A DNA stretch of 43,226 nucleotides from Streptomyces beijiangensis (GCF_017315755.1 NZ_JAFLRJ010000151.1:1-43226), one strand, 5' to 3'; shown: positions 7,274-16,552, numbered from the stretch's first letter. The notes: generated from the letters alone by a model not told the origin. Translations and numbers: made by a program.

Positions 7274-8197
7274 CTAGGAGATCGCGCTCCGCAGCTGCGC
7301 GACATCGATCTGCTCGGTCTCGTCGTGCGCGGTCAGGTCGATGACCTGACCGATTCCGCGGCTGTCGGCCGACTTCTCGTTGCGTACGGCTTCGAGTGCC
7401 TCGGCGCCCACCACGTCCGCCAGGTCCTCCTTCTCCAGGTCCGCGGCGGCCTTCTGCGCGACCTGGTTGCCGAAGAAGTCGAAGTTGCCCAGCTGGCGGC
7501 GTACGGCCCTGTTGTGCGTCGGGGCGTACGGAACGACCGCCGTTGCCGGGACATTGCGGGGCACGGGAAGGGCGGACGTCGGGCGGGAGTGGTCACTCCC
7601 GGCGGCCGCCGAGGGCTTCCCCTTGTGGTCCTCCGCCTCCCCGGTCCGGTCGCAGACCAGGTTCTCCAGGGCGCGAGCGGCCCTGGCGTACGCCGCGGGC
7701 GTCGGTGTGGAGACGGCCGCGGGCAGGGCCCGTACCGGTGATGCCGCCTCGATCGCGAGGAGGCGGCGGCTCTCCAGGACACCGGCCCGCTCGGTCTCGG
7801 CGTTGGCGTAACGGCGCAGCAGCGCGGCGTGCTCATTGCGCAGACCGGCCAGCTCGACGCGCTTGGCGCGGAGCCTGCCGTCCAGGCGGGTGCGCAGTTC
7901 GCGCGATTCCTCGAGGTCGGCCTCGAGCTCGGCTATGCGCTCCTCGGTCTTCCACTCGTCGGCCACGCGCGCGCGCGTCAGCTCGGCGACGCGGCGGCCC
8001 GCGGTCCGGTCCCAGCCGCGCATCAGTACGGCGCCGCCGACCGCGGCGGCAGCCGCGGCCGCGACGAGGCCGCGCAGCACCACAGGGTCGGCGAACAGCC
8101 AGGCGCCGGCGGCGCAGAGGATCGACGCACCGGCAATGGCCGAGGGCTGGAGGAGCTGGTGCAGGGGTGGGGAATGGCGGTGTCGTCCACGTGGCAT
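7274..8197 (-). CDS. Coiled-coil membrane protein of unknown function
   Basis: This 307-aa protein has two hydrophobic stretches near the N terminus (about residues 19-58, ending before RGWDRTAG). A long charged coiled coil follows (roughly 70-140, rich in E, L and R: EERIAELEADLEESRELRTRL). The C-terminal part is Pro/Ser-rich and then acidic, containing HNRAVRRQLGNFDFFGNQ. The layout suggests a membrane-anchored cytoplasmic coiled coil. I recognise the family as Streptomyces-specific, without a known job. ATG at 8197 has no ribosome-binding site but has TAAATT six bases upstream, fitting a leaderless transcript. It converges with nuoD. Confidence 0.85.
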   Translation of the reverse strand: MPRGRHRHSPPLHQLLQPSAIAGASILCAAGAWLFADPVVLRGLVAAAAAAAVGGAVLMRGWDRTAGRRVAELTRARVADEWKTEERIAELEADLEESRELRTRLDGRLRAKRVELAGLRNEHAALLRRYANAETERAGVLESRRLLAIEAASPVRALPAAVSTPTPAAYARAARALENLVCDRTGEAEDHKGKPSAAAGSDHSRPTSALPVPRNVPATAVVPYAPTHNRAVRRQLGNFDFFGNQVAQKAAADLEKEDLADVVGAEALEAVRNEKSADSRGIGQVIDLTAHDETEQIDVAQLRSAIS

Positions 8198-8283
8198 GGG
8201 CGAAATTTACCGTGCGGAACCGCCGAATGGATGACCGCCCGGCCTATTGTTCCCAGCCGGTTACCTCCATTCCCCACAATCTC

Positions 8284-9255
8284 CTACTTGATCAGGCCCT
8301 TGGACTTCAGGTACTCCTTCGCGACGTCCGCCGGCTTCGCGCGCTCGCTGTCCACCTTGCGGTTCAGAGCGACCAGATCGTCGGTCGTCAGGGCCTGGGT
8401 GAGCTTGGCCAGAGCGTCGGCCACCTCGGTCGCACCCGCGTCCTTGGCATTGACCACAGGAAGCACGTTGTCCGCGTTCTGGAGCTTCTTGTCGTCCTCC
8501 AGGAGTACGAGACCGAAGCTGTCCAGCGTCGCGTCGGTCGTCGTGGTCAGCACCAGCTGGTCCGTGCCGTCCTTGACCGCCTGCTTGGCCTGCGGGGTGC
8601 CGACGCCCTTGGGGTCGATGCCGGTGACATCGATGCCGTACTTCGACTTCAGACCCGGCGCGCAGAACGGCCGGATCGTGCATTCGTCACCCGCGGCGAT
8701 CTTGACCTTGACCTTCGACTTCCCCAGGTCCGAAAGCGTCTTCAGCTTGTTCTTCGCGGCGAATTCCTTGGTGACCGCGAAGGCGTTCTGGTCGACCGCC
8801 CCGCCCGCGGGCAGCACCTTGAGGCCGCGAGGCTCGGCGAGCTTGGTCAGCGCGGCGACGGTGGCGGCGACATCACCGGAGGCGACCGGAGCCGCCTTCG
8901 CGCCGTTCGCCTTGGCGTTGAGGAACTCGGCGAGCGTCGCCGCGTACTCCGGTACGACGTCGATCTCGCCCTTCTCCAGGGAGGGCTCGTACAGCTCGCG
9001 GTTCTTCACCTCCGTGACGGAGGTCTGGTAGCCGGCGTTCCCCAGCACCTGTGCGTACAGCTCGGCCAGCACCTTGGACTCGGTGAAGCCGGCCGCGCCG
9101 ACGACGAGCGAGCCCTTCTTGGCGGTGTCCGAGCCGCTGGACGAGGCCTCGCCGCTCTTGTCCTTCTCCAGGCTGTCGCCGCCGCACGCGGCCAGCGAAC
9201 CCGCGAGGGCCACCACACCGAGTACCGCGCCCGCTATGCGCGAGGTTCTGCTCAT
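8284..9255 (-). CDS. Osmoprotectant ABC transporter substrate-binding lipoprotein
   Basis: This 323-aa secreted lipoprotein has a signal peptide ending in the lipobox LAAC, with the lipidated Cys at residue 24, then a Ser/Asp-rich linker. The mature part begins VVGAAGFTESKVLAELY, typical of the OpuAC/ProX family that binds glycine betaine, choline or carnitine. FTES and VVPEYAATL are family hallmarks. It lies downstream of two permease genes on the same strand, and the ATPase is divergently encoded at 10817. ATG at 9255 has GGTGGAG just upstream. The bound ligand cannot be fixed from sequence; ergothioneine-type importers share the same fold. Confidence 0.92.
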   Translation of the reverse strand: MSRTSRIAGAVLGVVALAGSLAACGGDSLEKDKSGEASSSGSDTAKKGSLVVGAAGFTESKVLAELYAQVLGNAGYQTSVTEVKNRELYEPSLEKGEIDVVPEYAATLAEFLNAKANGAKAAPVASGDVAATVAALTKLAEPRGLKVLPAGGAVDQNAFAVTKEFAAKNKLKTLSDLGKSKVKVKIAAGDECTIRPFCAPGLKSKYGIDVTGIDPKGVGTPQAKQAVKDGTDQLVLTTTTDATLDSFGLVLLEDDKKLQNADNVLPVVNAKDAGATEVADALAKLTQALTTDDLVALNRKVDSERAKPADVAKEYLKSKGLIK

Positions 9256-9270
9256 GAGCTCCACCGTCCA

Positions 9271-9290
9271 AGGAAGTAAAAGGAAGTAAG
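9271..9290. repeat. 10-bp tandem duplication between permease and binding-protein genes
   Basis: AGGAAGTAAA is followed by AGGAAGTAAG, ending 7 bp before the permease stop codon. Confidence 0.85.
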
Positions 9291-9296
9291 AAGTGA

Positions 9297-9965
9297 TTAC
9301 GCGGTCTTGCGCCTCGGGTCGAGCAGCCGGTCGGCCGCCACCAGAAGTCCCTCGACGACGAGGGCCAGCGCGGCAACGAGCAGTGCGCCCGCCACCACCT
9401 GCGGAGTGTTGTACGTGTTGAATCCGGCCGTGATGATCCGGCCGAGGCCGCCCCCGCCCGTCATCGCGGCCAGCGTCGCGGTGGCGATCACCTGGACCGC
9501 CGCGGACCTGAGCCCGGTCATGATCAGCGGGTAGGCAAGGGGCAGTTCGACCCGGAGGAACAGCTGGCCCCCGGACATCCCCATCCCCCGCGCAGCCTCC
9601 ACAACCGAGCGGTCCACCTCGCGCATTCCCGTGTACGCGTTGGTGAGCAGCGGCGGTACGGCGAAGAGCACCAGCGCGATGACCGTCGGCACATCGCCCT
9701 GCGACCGCAGTGGCGTCAGCATCAGCAGCGCCAGCACCGCGAAGGTCGGTATCGCCCGCCCCACGTTGGAGATGTTGACAGCGAGCGCCCCGCCCTTGCC
9801 CAGATGCCCCAGATACAGCGCGAGCGGCAGCGCGATCAGACAGGCGAGCCCGAAGGCGAGCCCGCTCACCGTCAGATGCTGCGCCAGCCGGTGCCAGACC
9901 CCGCTCTCCCCCGACCAGTTGGCCCCCGTGCTCAGCCACGGCCAGGCCTCCCCGATGTTCCTCAT
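9297..9965 (-). CDS. Osmoprotectant ABC transporter permease (second)
   Basis: This 222-aa inner-membrane permease has about five or six hydrophobic helices. The EAA-type cytoplasmic loop for ATPase contact reads REVDRSVVEAARGMGMSGGQ, followed by LPLAYPLIMTGLRSAAVQV. It is of the OpuCB/OpuCD (ProW) kind. Its ATG (9965) comes 3 bp after the stop of the first permease gene, so the two are translated from one message. The motif GRAIPTFAVLALLM is typical of the family. Together with the first permease it would form the heterodimeric channel of the importer. Confidence 0.92.
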   Translation of the reverse strand: MRNIGEAWPWLSTGANWSGESGVWHRLAQHLTVSGLAFGLACLIALPLALYLGHLGKGGALAVNISNVGRAIPTFAVLALLMLTPLRSQGDVPTVIALVLFAVPPLLTNAYTGMREVDRSVVEAARGMGMSGGQLFLRVELPLAYPLIMTGLRSAAVQVIATATLAAMTGGGGLGRIITAGFNTYNTPQVVAGALLVAALALVVEGLLVAADRLLDPRRKTA

Positions 9966-9968
9966 GGC

Positions 9969-10685
9969 TCAGCCCGCCTTCACCGCGGTGGCGGCTTCGG
10001 CCGAGGCCGCCCGCGGCGTACGTATTCGGGTCCAGGGCGTCAGCAGCCGCTGCACACCGAGCAGCAGCAGATCGGCGACCACCGCGAGCAGCACGCACAG
10101 CACCGAGGCCGTCAGCACCTGAGCCTTGAACAGCGTGTCCACCCCGTCCCCGATGAGGTTGCCGAGCCCGCCCTTGCCCACGATCGACCCGACGGTCGTC
10201 AGCGCCACCGTCGACACGGTCGCTATGCGCACCCCGGCCAGCAGCACCGGCAGCGCCAGCGGCAGTTCGACCTCCCAGAGCAGCCGCACGGGCCCGTACC
10301 CCATCCCGCGCGCCGCCTCCTTCGCGTCCTCCGGCACCGCTTCGAGCCCGGCCAGGATGTTCCGTACGAGAATCGTCAGCGAATACAGCACCAGGCCCGT
10401 GATGACGAGCCCGGCCGAGAGCCCGAACAGCGGCAGCAGCAGCGAGAACATCGCCAGTGAAGGCACCGTGTAGAGGGTCGTCGTCAGCCCGAGGACGGGC
10501 CCGGCGAATCCGCGCCCCCGCCGCGCGAGCAGCGCCAGCGGAAAAGCGATCACCAGGCCGATCGCGACGGAGATCGTCGTGATCCACACATGCTGGACCG
10601 TCGCGTCGATCAACTCCTGCTGACGGGAGCGGAGATATTCCCCGCAGATCCAGTCATTGGTCACCAGACAGTTCGCGCTGCTCAC
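9969..10685 (-). CDS. Osmoprotectant ABC transporter permease (first)
   Basis: This 238-aa permease starts after a hydrophilic leader (CLVTNDWICGEYLRSRQQELI). Membrane segments follow, beginning at HVWITTISVAIGLVIAF. The ATPase-contact loop is AVPEDAKEAARGMGYGP. It pairs with the following permease gene. The start is taken as GTG at 10685, since no better start with a clear ribosome-binding site is present. The gene is divergent from the ATPase gene at 10817, so the 131-bp interval between them must hold promoters for both halves of the importer. Confidence 0.9.
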   Translation of the reverse strand: MSSANCLVTNDWICGEYLRSRQQELIDATVQHVWITTISVAIGLVIAFPLALLARRGRGFAGPVLGLTTTLYTVPSLAMFSLLLPLFGLSAGLVITGLVLYSLTILVRNILAGLEAVPEDAKEAARGMGYGPVRLLWEVELPLALPVLLAGVRIATVSTVALTTVGSIVGKGGLGNLIGDGVDTLFKAQVLTASVLCVLLAVVADLLLLGVQRLLTPWTRIRTPRAASAEAATAVKAG

Positions 10686-10816
10686 CCGCCCCCACCCCCT
10701 CGTACTCTCTTCGAACTCACGTCTGGCCGACCCTATCCCTGACCACTGACAATCACCGAGGGCCGTCGCATTGCAGCAACATGGCCTTCACAATCGGCCC
10801 GGCACAATGGGGAATC

Positions 10817-11965
10817 ATGATTCGTTTCGAGCACGTGACCAAGCGGTACGCGGACGGCACCATGGCCGTCGACGACCTCTCCTTCGATGTCGCCGAGGGT
10901 GAACTGGTCACGCTCGTCGGTCCTTCCGGCTGCGGCAAGACCACCACGATGAAGATGGTCAACCGCCTCATCGAGCCGACCGGCGGCCGGATACTCCTCG
11001 ACGGGGAGGACATATCCGCCATCGACCCCGTCCAGCTCCGCCGCCGTATCGGCTATGTCATCCAGCAGGTCGGCCTGTTCCCGCACAAGACGGTCCTGGA
11101 CAACACCGCGACCGTCCCGCACCTCCTGGGCGTCAAGAAAGCCCAGGCTCGCGCCCGCGCCGCCGAACTCCTCGACCTGGTGGGCCTCGACCCTTCCGTC
11201 TACGGCGGCCGCTACCCCGACCAGCTCTCCGGCGGCCAGCGCCAACGCGTCGGCGTGGCAAGAGCCCTGGCCGCCGACCCGCCCGTGCTCCTCATGGACG
11301 AGCCCTTCGGCGCCGTCGACCCGGTCGTCCGCGAGCACCTGCAGAACGAGTTCCTCGCGCTCCAGAAATCACTGCGCAAGACCGTCCTCTTCGTCACCCA
11401 CGACATCGAGGAGGCGGTCCGCCTCGGCGACCGCATCGCCGTATACGGGCAGGGCAGGATCGAGCAGTTCGACGCGCCCGCCACCGTGCTCGGAGCGCCC
11501 CGAACCCCCTATGTGGCTGATTTCGTCGGCGCCGACCGCAGCCTCAAGCGCCTCTCCGTCACCCCGATCGAGCGCGGCGACCTGGAGCAGCCGCCCATCG
11601 TCCACCTCGACGACCCGCTCCCCCTGCCCACAGCCATCGACCGCTGGGCGGTCGTTCTCGACAGCGAAGAGAATCTGCACGGCTGGATCTCCGCCGAACA
11701 GGCCGCGTCCGGCAAGGGTCTGGTGCGCGACCACGCCCGCCGCATGGAGGCCTGGCTTCCCGTCGGCGCCTCGCTCAGGCAGGCGCTGGCCACCATGCTC
11801 CAGCACGACGCCGGCTGGATCGCGGTGATCGACGAGGACAGCGTCGGCCGCTTCCTCGGCGCCCTCACCCCCGCCCGCCTGCACGAAGCCCTGCGCCGCT
11901 CGACCGCGGCCGACGCCAGGGACATCCCCCGTACCGAAGTGGAGCTGGAGACCATCAGCCGGTGA
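10817..11965 (+). CDS. Osmoprotectant ABC transporter ATPase with CBS region
   Basis: This 382-aa ATPase of the OpuCA/ProV kind powers the importer encoded divergently. Walker A is GPSGCGKT (35-42), the signature is LSGGQRQRVGVARAL, Walker B is VLLMDEPFGAVDP and the switch His is in FVTHDIEE. The region after about residue 250 looks like CBS modules, which in OpuA/OpuCA sense ionic strength or nucleotides. Start is ATG at 10817 with GGGGA 3 nt upstream; in-frame upstream starts do not match the family. Its last 11 bp overlap the convergent esterase gene. Confidence 0.95.
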   Translation: MIRFEHVTKRYADGTMAVDDLSFDVAEGELVTLVGPSGCGKTTTMKMVNRLIEPTGGRILLDGEDISAIDPVQLRRRIGYVIQQVGLFPHKTVLDNTATVPHLLGVKKAQARARAAELLDLVGLDPSVYGGRYPDQLSGGQRQRVGVARALAADPPVLLMDEPFGAVDPVVREHLQNEFLALQKSLRKTVLFVTHDIEEAVRLGDRIAVYGQGRIEQFDAPATVLGAPRTPYVADFVGADRSLKRLSVTPIERGDLEQPPIVHLDDPLPLPTAIDRWAVVLDSEENLHGWISAEQAASGKGLVRDHARRMEAWLPVGASLRQALATMLQHDAGWIAVIDEDSVGRFLGALTPARLHEALRRSTAADARDIPRTEVELETISR

Positions 11966-13079
11966 GCCTGCCGCTCAGCCACTCCAGGGTCGCCGGGATC
12001 TCCCGGCGCCAGGTGTTGAAGTTGTGGCCGCCGTTCTCCAGCACCATCGACGAGACCCGGGTCGGCGGCTTCGCTTTCGCAAGGAACTTCATCGTGTTCT
12101 TGTAGTTGCCCTCGCCCTGCCTGCTGGTGGTCACCATCAACGAGACGTCGGGTGCGGGCAGTTGTCCCAGGCTCCGGAGCAGGTCCGCGCGGTGCCGGGC
12201 CTTCGCGTCGCCGTGGAAGAGATCACCGGTCGTCACGTCCTCGGCGGCCTTGTAGTACGCGGAGAGTCCGGCACCGGCGCCGTACACGTTCGGGTGATGC
12301 ATCGCGATCTTCAGCGCGCAGTAGCCACCGGTCGAATCACCGACGAAACCCCAGCTCCGCGCCGTGCTCCCGACCCGGTACGACGTGTGCACCGCCCGCG
12401 GCACATCCTTCGCGAAGAAGGTCTCCGCCTGCGGCCCGCCCGGCACGTCCACACACTCGGTGTCACGCGGCGGCGCCACCGTCGGCCGCATCATCACCAG
12501 CACCATCGGCTGCATCCGCCCGGCCCTGGCCAGCTTCAACGCGGTCTGCGGGTAAGCCAGTCCCTTGATCAGGTTCATCGCCACACCGGGATAGCCGGTG
12601 AGCACCACGGTCGCGGGGAAAGTCCGTTTCGCGTACTTCGCCTGGAAGTACTCCGGCGGCAGATAGATGTACGCGGGACTCGCGATCCGTGACGCCTGCC
12701 CGTCGATCAGGACCTTCTGGATCTGTCCACTCACCCGTGGTCCGCGGCCCCCCTTGACGTCCAACTCCTGTTTCCCCAGCACCTGTACGCTCCTGCTTCC
12801 CGAACGCGCCGTTCCGGCGGCGTGGTCGACGACCACGCCGGGGGTCTGTTCCCTGCCGACGAGGTCGGCCCAGGATCCGTAGAAGAGGAACGAGTTGTTG
12901 GCGAGGAGCCCGACCATGGTGAAGATGGCCAGCTGCGTCGCCAGGAGCAGCCCGATACGCCCCACCACGGCGCGCCAGGTGCGGCGGGCCAGTCGCGGCC
13001 AGAACAGAATCGTCACGACGAACAGCACCGTCGCGAGCACTACCGCCAGCGCAAGGACCTTGTGGCTGGTGAGACCCAT
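11955..13079 (-). CDS. Membrane-anchored alpha/beta-hydrolase (esterase D-like)
   Basis: This 374-aa protein has two N-terminal membrane helices (about residues 7-26 and 42-62). An esterase D/antigen 85-like hydrolase domain follows. The nucleophile elbow GDSTG is in WGFVGDSTGGYCALKIA and the catalytic His is in ENGGHNFNTWRREIP. The topology would place the enzyme outside the membrane. It is divergent from an aminoacyl-phosphatidylglycerol synthase-like gene (13194), which invites comparison with the Pseudomonas PA0919 hydrolase beside its alanyl-PG synthase. ATG at 13079 is chosen because the family begins with the first membrane helix. The 3' end overlaps the ATPase gene by 11 bp. Confidence 0.88.
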   Translation of the reverse strand: MGLTSHKVLALAVVLATVLFVVTILFWPRLARRTWRAVVGRIGLLLATQLAIFTMVGLLANNSFLFYGSWADLVGREQTPGVVVDHAAGTARSGSRSVQVLGKQELDVKGGRGPRVSGQIQKVLIDGQASRIASPAYIYLPPEYFQAKYAKRTFPATVVLTGYPGVAMNLIKGLAYPQTALKLARAGRMQPMVLVMMRPTVAPPRDTECVDVPGGPQAETFFAKDVPRAVHTSYRVGSTARSWGFVGDSTGGYCALKIAMHHPNVYGAGAGLSAYYKAAEDVTTGDLFHGDAKARHRADLLRSLGQLPAPDVSLMVTTSRQGEGNYKNTMKFLAKAKPPTRVSSMVLENGGHNFNTWRREIPATLEWLSGRLTG

Positions 13080-13193
13080 GTGGAGATCAAGCTTTCTTCC
13101 ATAGATTTTCCGGGGAACGGGTGAACCGGCTCCCCTGAAGCGCCGTCCTAGTGGACACAAAATGTCCGGATCTCTTGCGGAGCCGTGGGAAGC

Positions 13194-15035
13194 ATGTCTG
13201 TCAGGCTAGATGGGGATAAATCAGCAACGGTTCCGATTCGTGTACGGCGGGCCATGCAGGGCCCCCGCCCCGAAAAGGTGCCCTCACTCGTCGGAACGGC
13301 CTGCGCTGTCGTGGGTCTCCTCGACATCGCGGGCGGGGTCTTCCCGCGCTTCAGGCACAGCAGGATGCACGCGGTCGCGGAGGTACTGCCAGGGACGCTC
13401 GGCCCGTTCACGGCCGCGCTGGCCCTGAGCGTCGGCGTACTGCTGCTGCTCCTCGCGCACGGTCTCAAGCGCCACAAGCGCAGGGCCTGGCGGGCCGCGG
13501 TGATACTGCTGCCGGCCGGCGCCGTCGCACAGTTCACCTGGCGTCACTCGGTCCTGGGATCGGTGATCTCGCTGGTCCTGCTCTTCCTGCTGCTGCGCCA
13601 CCGCACCGAGTTCGTGGCCCTCCCCGACCCGCGCAGCCGCTGGAAGGCGCTCGCCAACTTCGTGCTCCTGGGCGCGGGTTCGATCAGCCTCGGCCTGGTC
13701 ATCGTCAGCGTCCACCCGCAGCGCACCATGGGCACGCCCAGCGTCGCGGACCGTCTGCAGCACGTGCTGTACGGACTCTTCGGCTTCGAGGGGCCCGTCG
13801 AGTACGCCGGTGACACCTCATGGACCGTCGCGTACTCACTGGGCGCACTCGGCCTGCTGACCGCCGTCACCACCATCTATCTGGCCTTCCGCCCCGAGCA
13901 CCCGGCGGCCCGCCTCACCGACGAGGACGAGCGGCAGCTGCGCGCCCTGCTGGCGAAGCACGGCGGCCGCGACTCGCTCGGCCACTTCGCGCTCCGCCGC
14001 GACAAGGCCGTCGTCTTCTCCCCCAGCGGCAAGGCGGCCGTCACCTACCGGGTGATCTCGGGCGTGATGCTCGCCTCCGGCGACCCGATCGGCGACGTCG
14101 AGGCCTGGCCCGGCGCGATCGAGCGCTTCATGGACGAGGCCAAGGCGCACTCCTGGACCCCCGCCGTCATGGGCTGCAGCGAGACGGGCGGCGAGGTCTG
14201 GACCCGCGAGACCGGACTCGACGCGTTGGAGCTGGGCGACGAGGCGGTGGTCGACGTAGTGGATTTCTCGCTCGCCGGGCGCGCGATGCGCAACGTACGC
14301 CAGATGGTGAAGCGCATCGAGCGCAATGGCTACGAAACCCGCGTCCGGCGCGTTCGTGACCTCGGCGAAGCCGAATTGGTCGACATCAGGGCGGCCGCGG
14401 AGGCCTGGCGCGGCACCGACACCGAGCGCGGTTTCTCCATGGCGCTCGGCCGGATCGGCGACCCGGGCGACGGCGACTGTGTGATCGCCACCGCCCACAA
14501 GGCCGACGCGGCATCCCCGTACGGCGACCTGAAGGCGATCATCCACTTCGTCCCCTGGGGGCGCGACGGCATGTCGCTCGAACTGATGCGCCGCGACCGC
14601 TCGGCCGACCCCGGGATGAACGAACTGCTGATCGTCGCCTCGCTCGAAGCCTCTCCCGCCCTGGGCATCGAGCGCGTCTCGCTGAACTTCGCGATGTTCC
14701 GCGCGGCACTCGCACGCGGCGAGAAGCTCGGCGCGGGACCGGTCCTGCGGGGCTGGCGCGGGCTCCTCGTCTTCCTCTCCCGCTGGTTCCAGATCGAGTC
14801 CCTGTACAAGTTCAACGCCAAGTTCCAGCCGCGCTGGGAGCCCCGCTTCGTCGTCTTCCGCAACAACAGCGACCTCCCCCGGATCGGCATCGCAGCGATG
14901 CAGGCGGAGGGATTCGTGAACTTCGCGCTCCCCCGTCCCTTCGCCCGCCGCCGGGTCGCCGTGCCCCGCCCCTGCACGCACATCCCGCCTCCCTCCCCGT
15001 CCAGAGCCAAGGACGCCGAGTTCAACCCGGCGTAA
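13194..15035 (+). CDS. Phosphatidylglycerol lysyltransferase-like protein (DUF2156)
   Basis: This 613-aa protein has about six N-terminal membrane helices (first VPSLVGTACAVVGLLDIAGG, last near LGALGLLTAVTTIYLAF). A DUF2156/MprF-type transferase domain starts near LTDEDERQLRALLAKHG. Landmarks include GDPIGDVEAWPGAIERFMDE, MVKRIERNGYETR, MSLELMRRDRSADPGMNELL and SRWFQIESLYKFNAKF. Such proteins transfer Lys or Ala from aminoacyl-tRNA to phosphatidylglycerol. Mycobacterial LysX carries an added lysyl-tRNA synthetase domain, which is absent here. ATG at 13194 has GGGAA just before it; GTG at 13185 is an alternative. Confidence 0.88.
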   Translation: MSVRLDGDKSATVPIRVRRAMQGPRPEKVPSLVGTACAVVGLLDIAGGVFPRFRHSRMHAVAEVLPGTLGPFTAALALSVGVLLLLLAHGLKRHKRRAWRAAVILLPAGAVAQFTWRHSVLGSVISLVLLFLLLRHRTEFVALPDPRSRWKALANFVLLGAGSISLGLVIVSVHPQRTMGTPSVADRLQHVLYGLFGFEGPVEYAGDTSWTVAYSLGALGLLTAVTTIYLAFRPEHPAARLTDEDERQLRALLAKHGGRDSLGHFALRRDKAVVFSPSGKAAVTYRVISGVMLASGDPIGDVEAWPGAIERFMDEAKAHSWTPAVMGCSETGGEVWTRETGLDALELGDEAVVDVVDFSLAGRAMRNVRQMVKRIERNGYETRVRRVRDLGEAELVDIRAAAEAWRGTDTERGFSMALGRIGDPGDGDCVIATAHKADAASPYGDLKAIIHFVPWGRDGMSLELMRRDRSADPGMNELLIVASLEASPALGIERVSLNFAMFRAALARGEKLGAGPVLRGWRGLLVFLSRWFQIESLYKFNAKFQPRWEPRFVVFRNNSDLPRIGIAAMQAEGFVNFALPRPFARRRVAVPRPCTHIPPPSPSRAKDAEFNPA

Positions 15036-15065
15036 GGACGCTCCGCACGGGCCTAGGCTGGACAC

Positions 15066-15926
15066 ATGAGTACGTTGCGCGGGCGGGGGAAGGTCCAGGG
15101 ACTGCCGGAGTGGGACCGCTGTGCGGTCATGGGGGTCGTCAATGTGACCCCGGACTCCTTCTCCGACGGGGGCCGCTGGTTCAGTGCCACGGCCGCCGTC
15201 AAACACGGCCTGGACCTGGTCACCGAGGGAGCCGACCTGGTGGACGTCGGCGGTGAGTCCACGCGCCCCGGCGCCTCCCGGGTGGACGAGGACGAGGAGC
15301 TGCGGCGGGTGCTTCCCGTCGTACGCGGCCTGGTCTCCGAGGGCGTCACCGTCTCCGTCGACACCATGCGTGCCACGGTCGCCGAACAGTCCGTCGCGGC
15401 CGGCGCGGTCCTGGTGAACGACGTGAGCGGCGGCCTCGCGGACCCCGCGATGATCCCCGCCGTCGCCGCCACGGGCGCGCCCTTCGTCGTCATGCACTGG
15501 CGCGGCTTCAGCGAGGCCATGAACAGCCGTGCGGTCTACGCCGACGTGGTGGCCGAGGTCGTCTCGGAGCTCCGCGACCGGATGGAAGCGGTCATCGAGG
15601 GCGGGATCGCCCCCGAGCGGATCGTCATCGACCCCGGTCTCGGCTTCGCCAAGCAGGCCGAACACGACCTGGCCCTGGTCGCCCACCTCGCCGAGCTCCA
15701 CGCACTGGGCCGGCCGCTGCTGGTCGCCGCGTCCCGCAAGCGCTTCCTCGGCCACGTACTCGCACACGAGGGGGCGGCCCCGCCGCCCGCCCGCGAGCGC
15801 GACGCCGCCACCGCCGCGATCTCCGCGATCTCCGCCCATGAGGGCGCCTGGGCGGTGCGCGTCCACGAGGTACGGGCGACGGCCGACGCGGTACGGGTCG
15901 CCCGCGCCGTCGAGGGCGCCCGGTGA
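15066..15926 (+). CDS. folP: Dihydropteroate synthase
   Basis: This 286-aa protein condenses dihydropterin pyrophosphate with p-aminobenzoate and is the target of sulfonamides. It has the FolP signatures VMGVVNVTPDSFSDGG, VDVGGESTRPGASRV, VNDVSGG, VIDPGLGFAKQ and the C-terminal RVHEVRATADAVRVA. ATG at 15066 lacks a good ribosome-binding site, but TAGGCT lies six bases upstream, compatible with a leaderless message. The stop overlaps the next gene's GTG by four bases, so folP leads an operon with the NTF2-like gene, and possibly folB, folK and DUF3180. Confidence 0.97.
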   Translation: MSTLRGRGKVQGLPEWDRCAVMGVVNVTPDSFSDGGRWFSATAAVKHGLDLVTEGADLVDVGGESTRPGASRVDEDEELRRVLPVVRGLVSEGVTVSVDTMRATVAEQSVAAGAVLVNDVSGGLADPAMIPAVAATGAPFVVMHWRGFSEAMNSRAVYADVVAEVVSELRDRMEAVIEGGIAPERIVIDPGLGFAKQAEHDLALVAHLAELHALGRPLLVAASRKRFLGHVLAHEGAAPPPARERDAATAAISAISAHEGAWAVRVHEVRATADAVRVARAVEGAR

Positions 15927-16387
15927 CCGCCCCGGCCGATCTCGAAGCGGTCGAGCTCGCCAACACCGCCTTCTACGAGACGATGGAGCGCGGCGACTTC
16001 GACGAACTCTCCGACCTCTGGCTGGACGGCGACTCCGACGTGGAGATCTCCTGCATCCACCCGGGCTGGCCGGTTCTCACGGGACGCGGCGAGGTGCTCC
16101 GCTCGTACGCCCTGATCATGGCGAACACCGAGTACATCCAGTTCTTCCTGACCGATGTGAAGGTCGCGCTCGCCGGTGACATCGCCCTGGTGACCTGCAC
16201 GGAGAACATCCTCAGCGGCGGCCCCGCCGAGGAGAGCGGCGAGCTGGGCCCGCTCGTCGGCCAGCTGGTCGTCGCCACCAATGTCTTCCGCCGCACCCGC
16301 GACGGCTGGAAGCTCTGGTCGCACCACGGATCACCCGTTCTCGCCGAATCCGACGAGTCCGACGAAGGAACAGACAGCGAGGATTGA
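15923..16387 (+). CDS. NTF2/SnoaL-like protein in the folate operon
   Basis: This 154-aa cone-fold protein of the nuclear transport factor 2/SnoaL superfamily contains ANTAFYETMERGDFDELS, the SCIHPGWPVLTGRGEVL motif and the C-terminal NVFRRTRDGWKLWSHHGSP. The family includes isomerases, cyclases and non-catalytic ligand binders. Its GTG start overlaps the folP stop (GTGA), implying translational coupling. It sits between folP and folB, so a link to pterin or folate metabolism is likely but unproven. The C terminus is acidic (SDESDEGTDSED). Confidence 0.9.
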   Translation: MTAPADLEAVELANTAFYETMERGDFDELSDLWLDGDSDVEISCIHPGWPVLTGRGEVLRSYALIMANTEYIQFFLTDVKVALAGDIALVTCTENILSGGPAEESGELGPLVGQLVVATNVFRRTRDGWKLWSHHGSPVLAESDESDEGTDSED

Positions 16388-16552
16388 ACAGGGGCCCCCA
16401 GGGTATGGGCGGGTACCACCCGACCCGACGCCTGTCCACAGCCCCCGTGGGCGGGCGCTGTCAGTGCTCGCAGGTAGATTCGAACGAGGACGTTGTGCCG
16501 ACCGCACTCGGCGCATGCGCCCTACTCACCGATTGAAGCAGGAGTGATTCGC

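Noticed and set aside
13836..15866. Minus-strand open frame of 676 codons opposite the lysyltransferase-like and folP genes
   Set aside because: Shadow of two well-supported genes; composition is typical of antisense frames.
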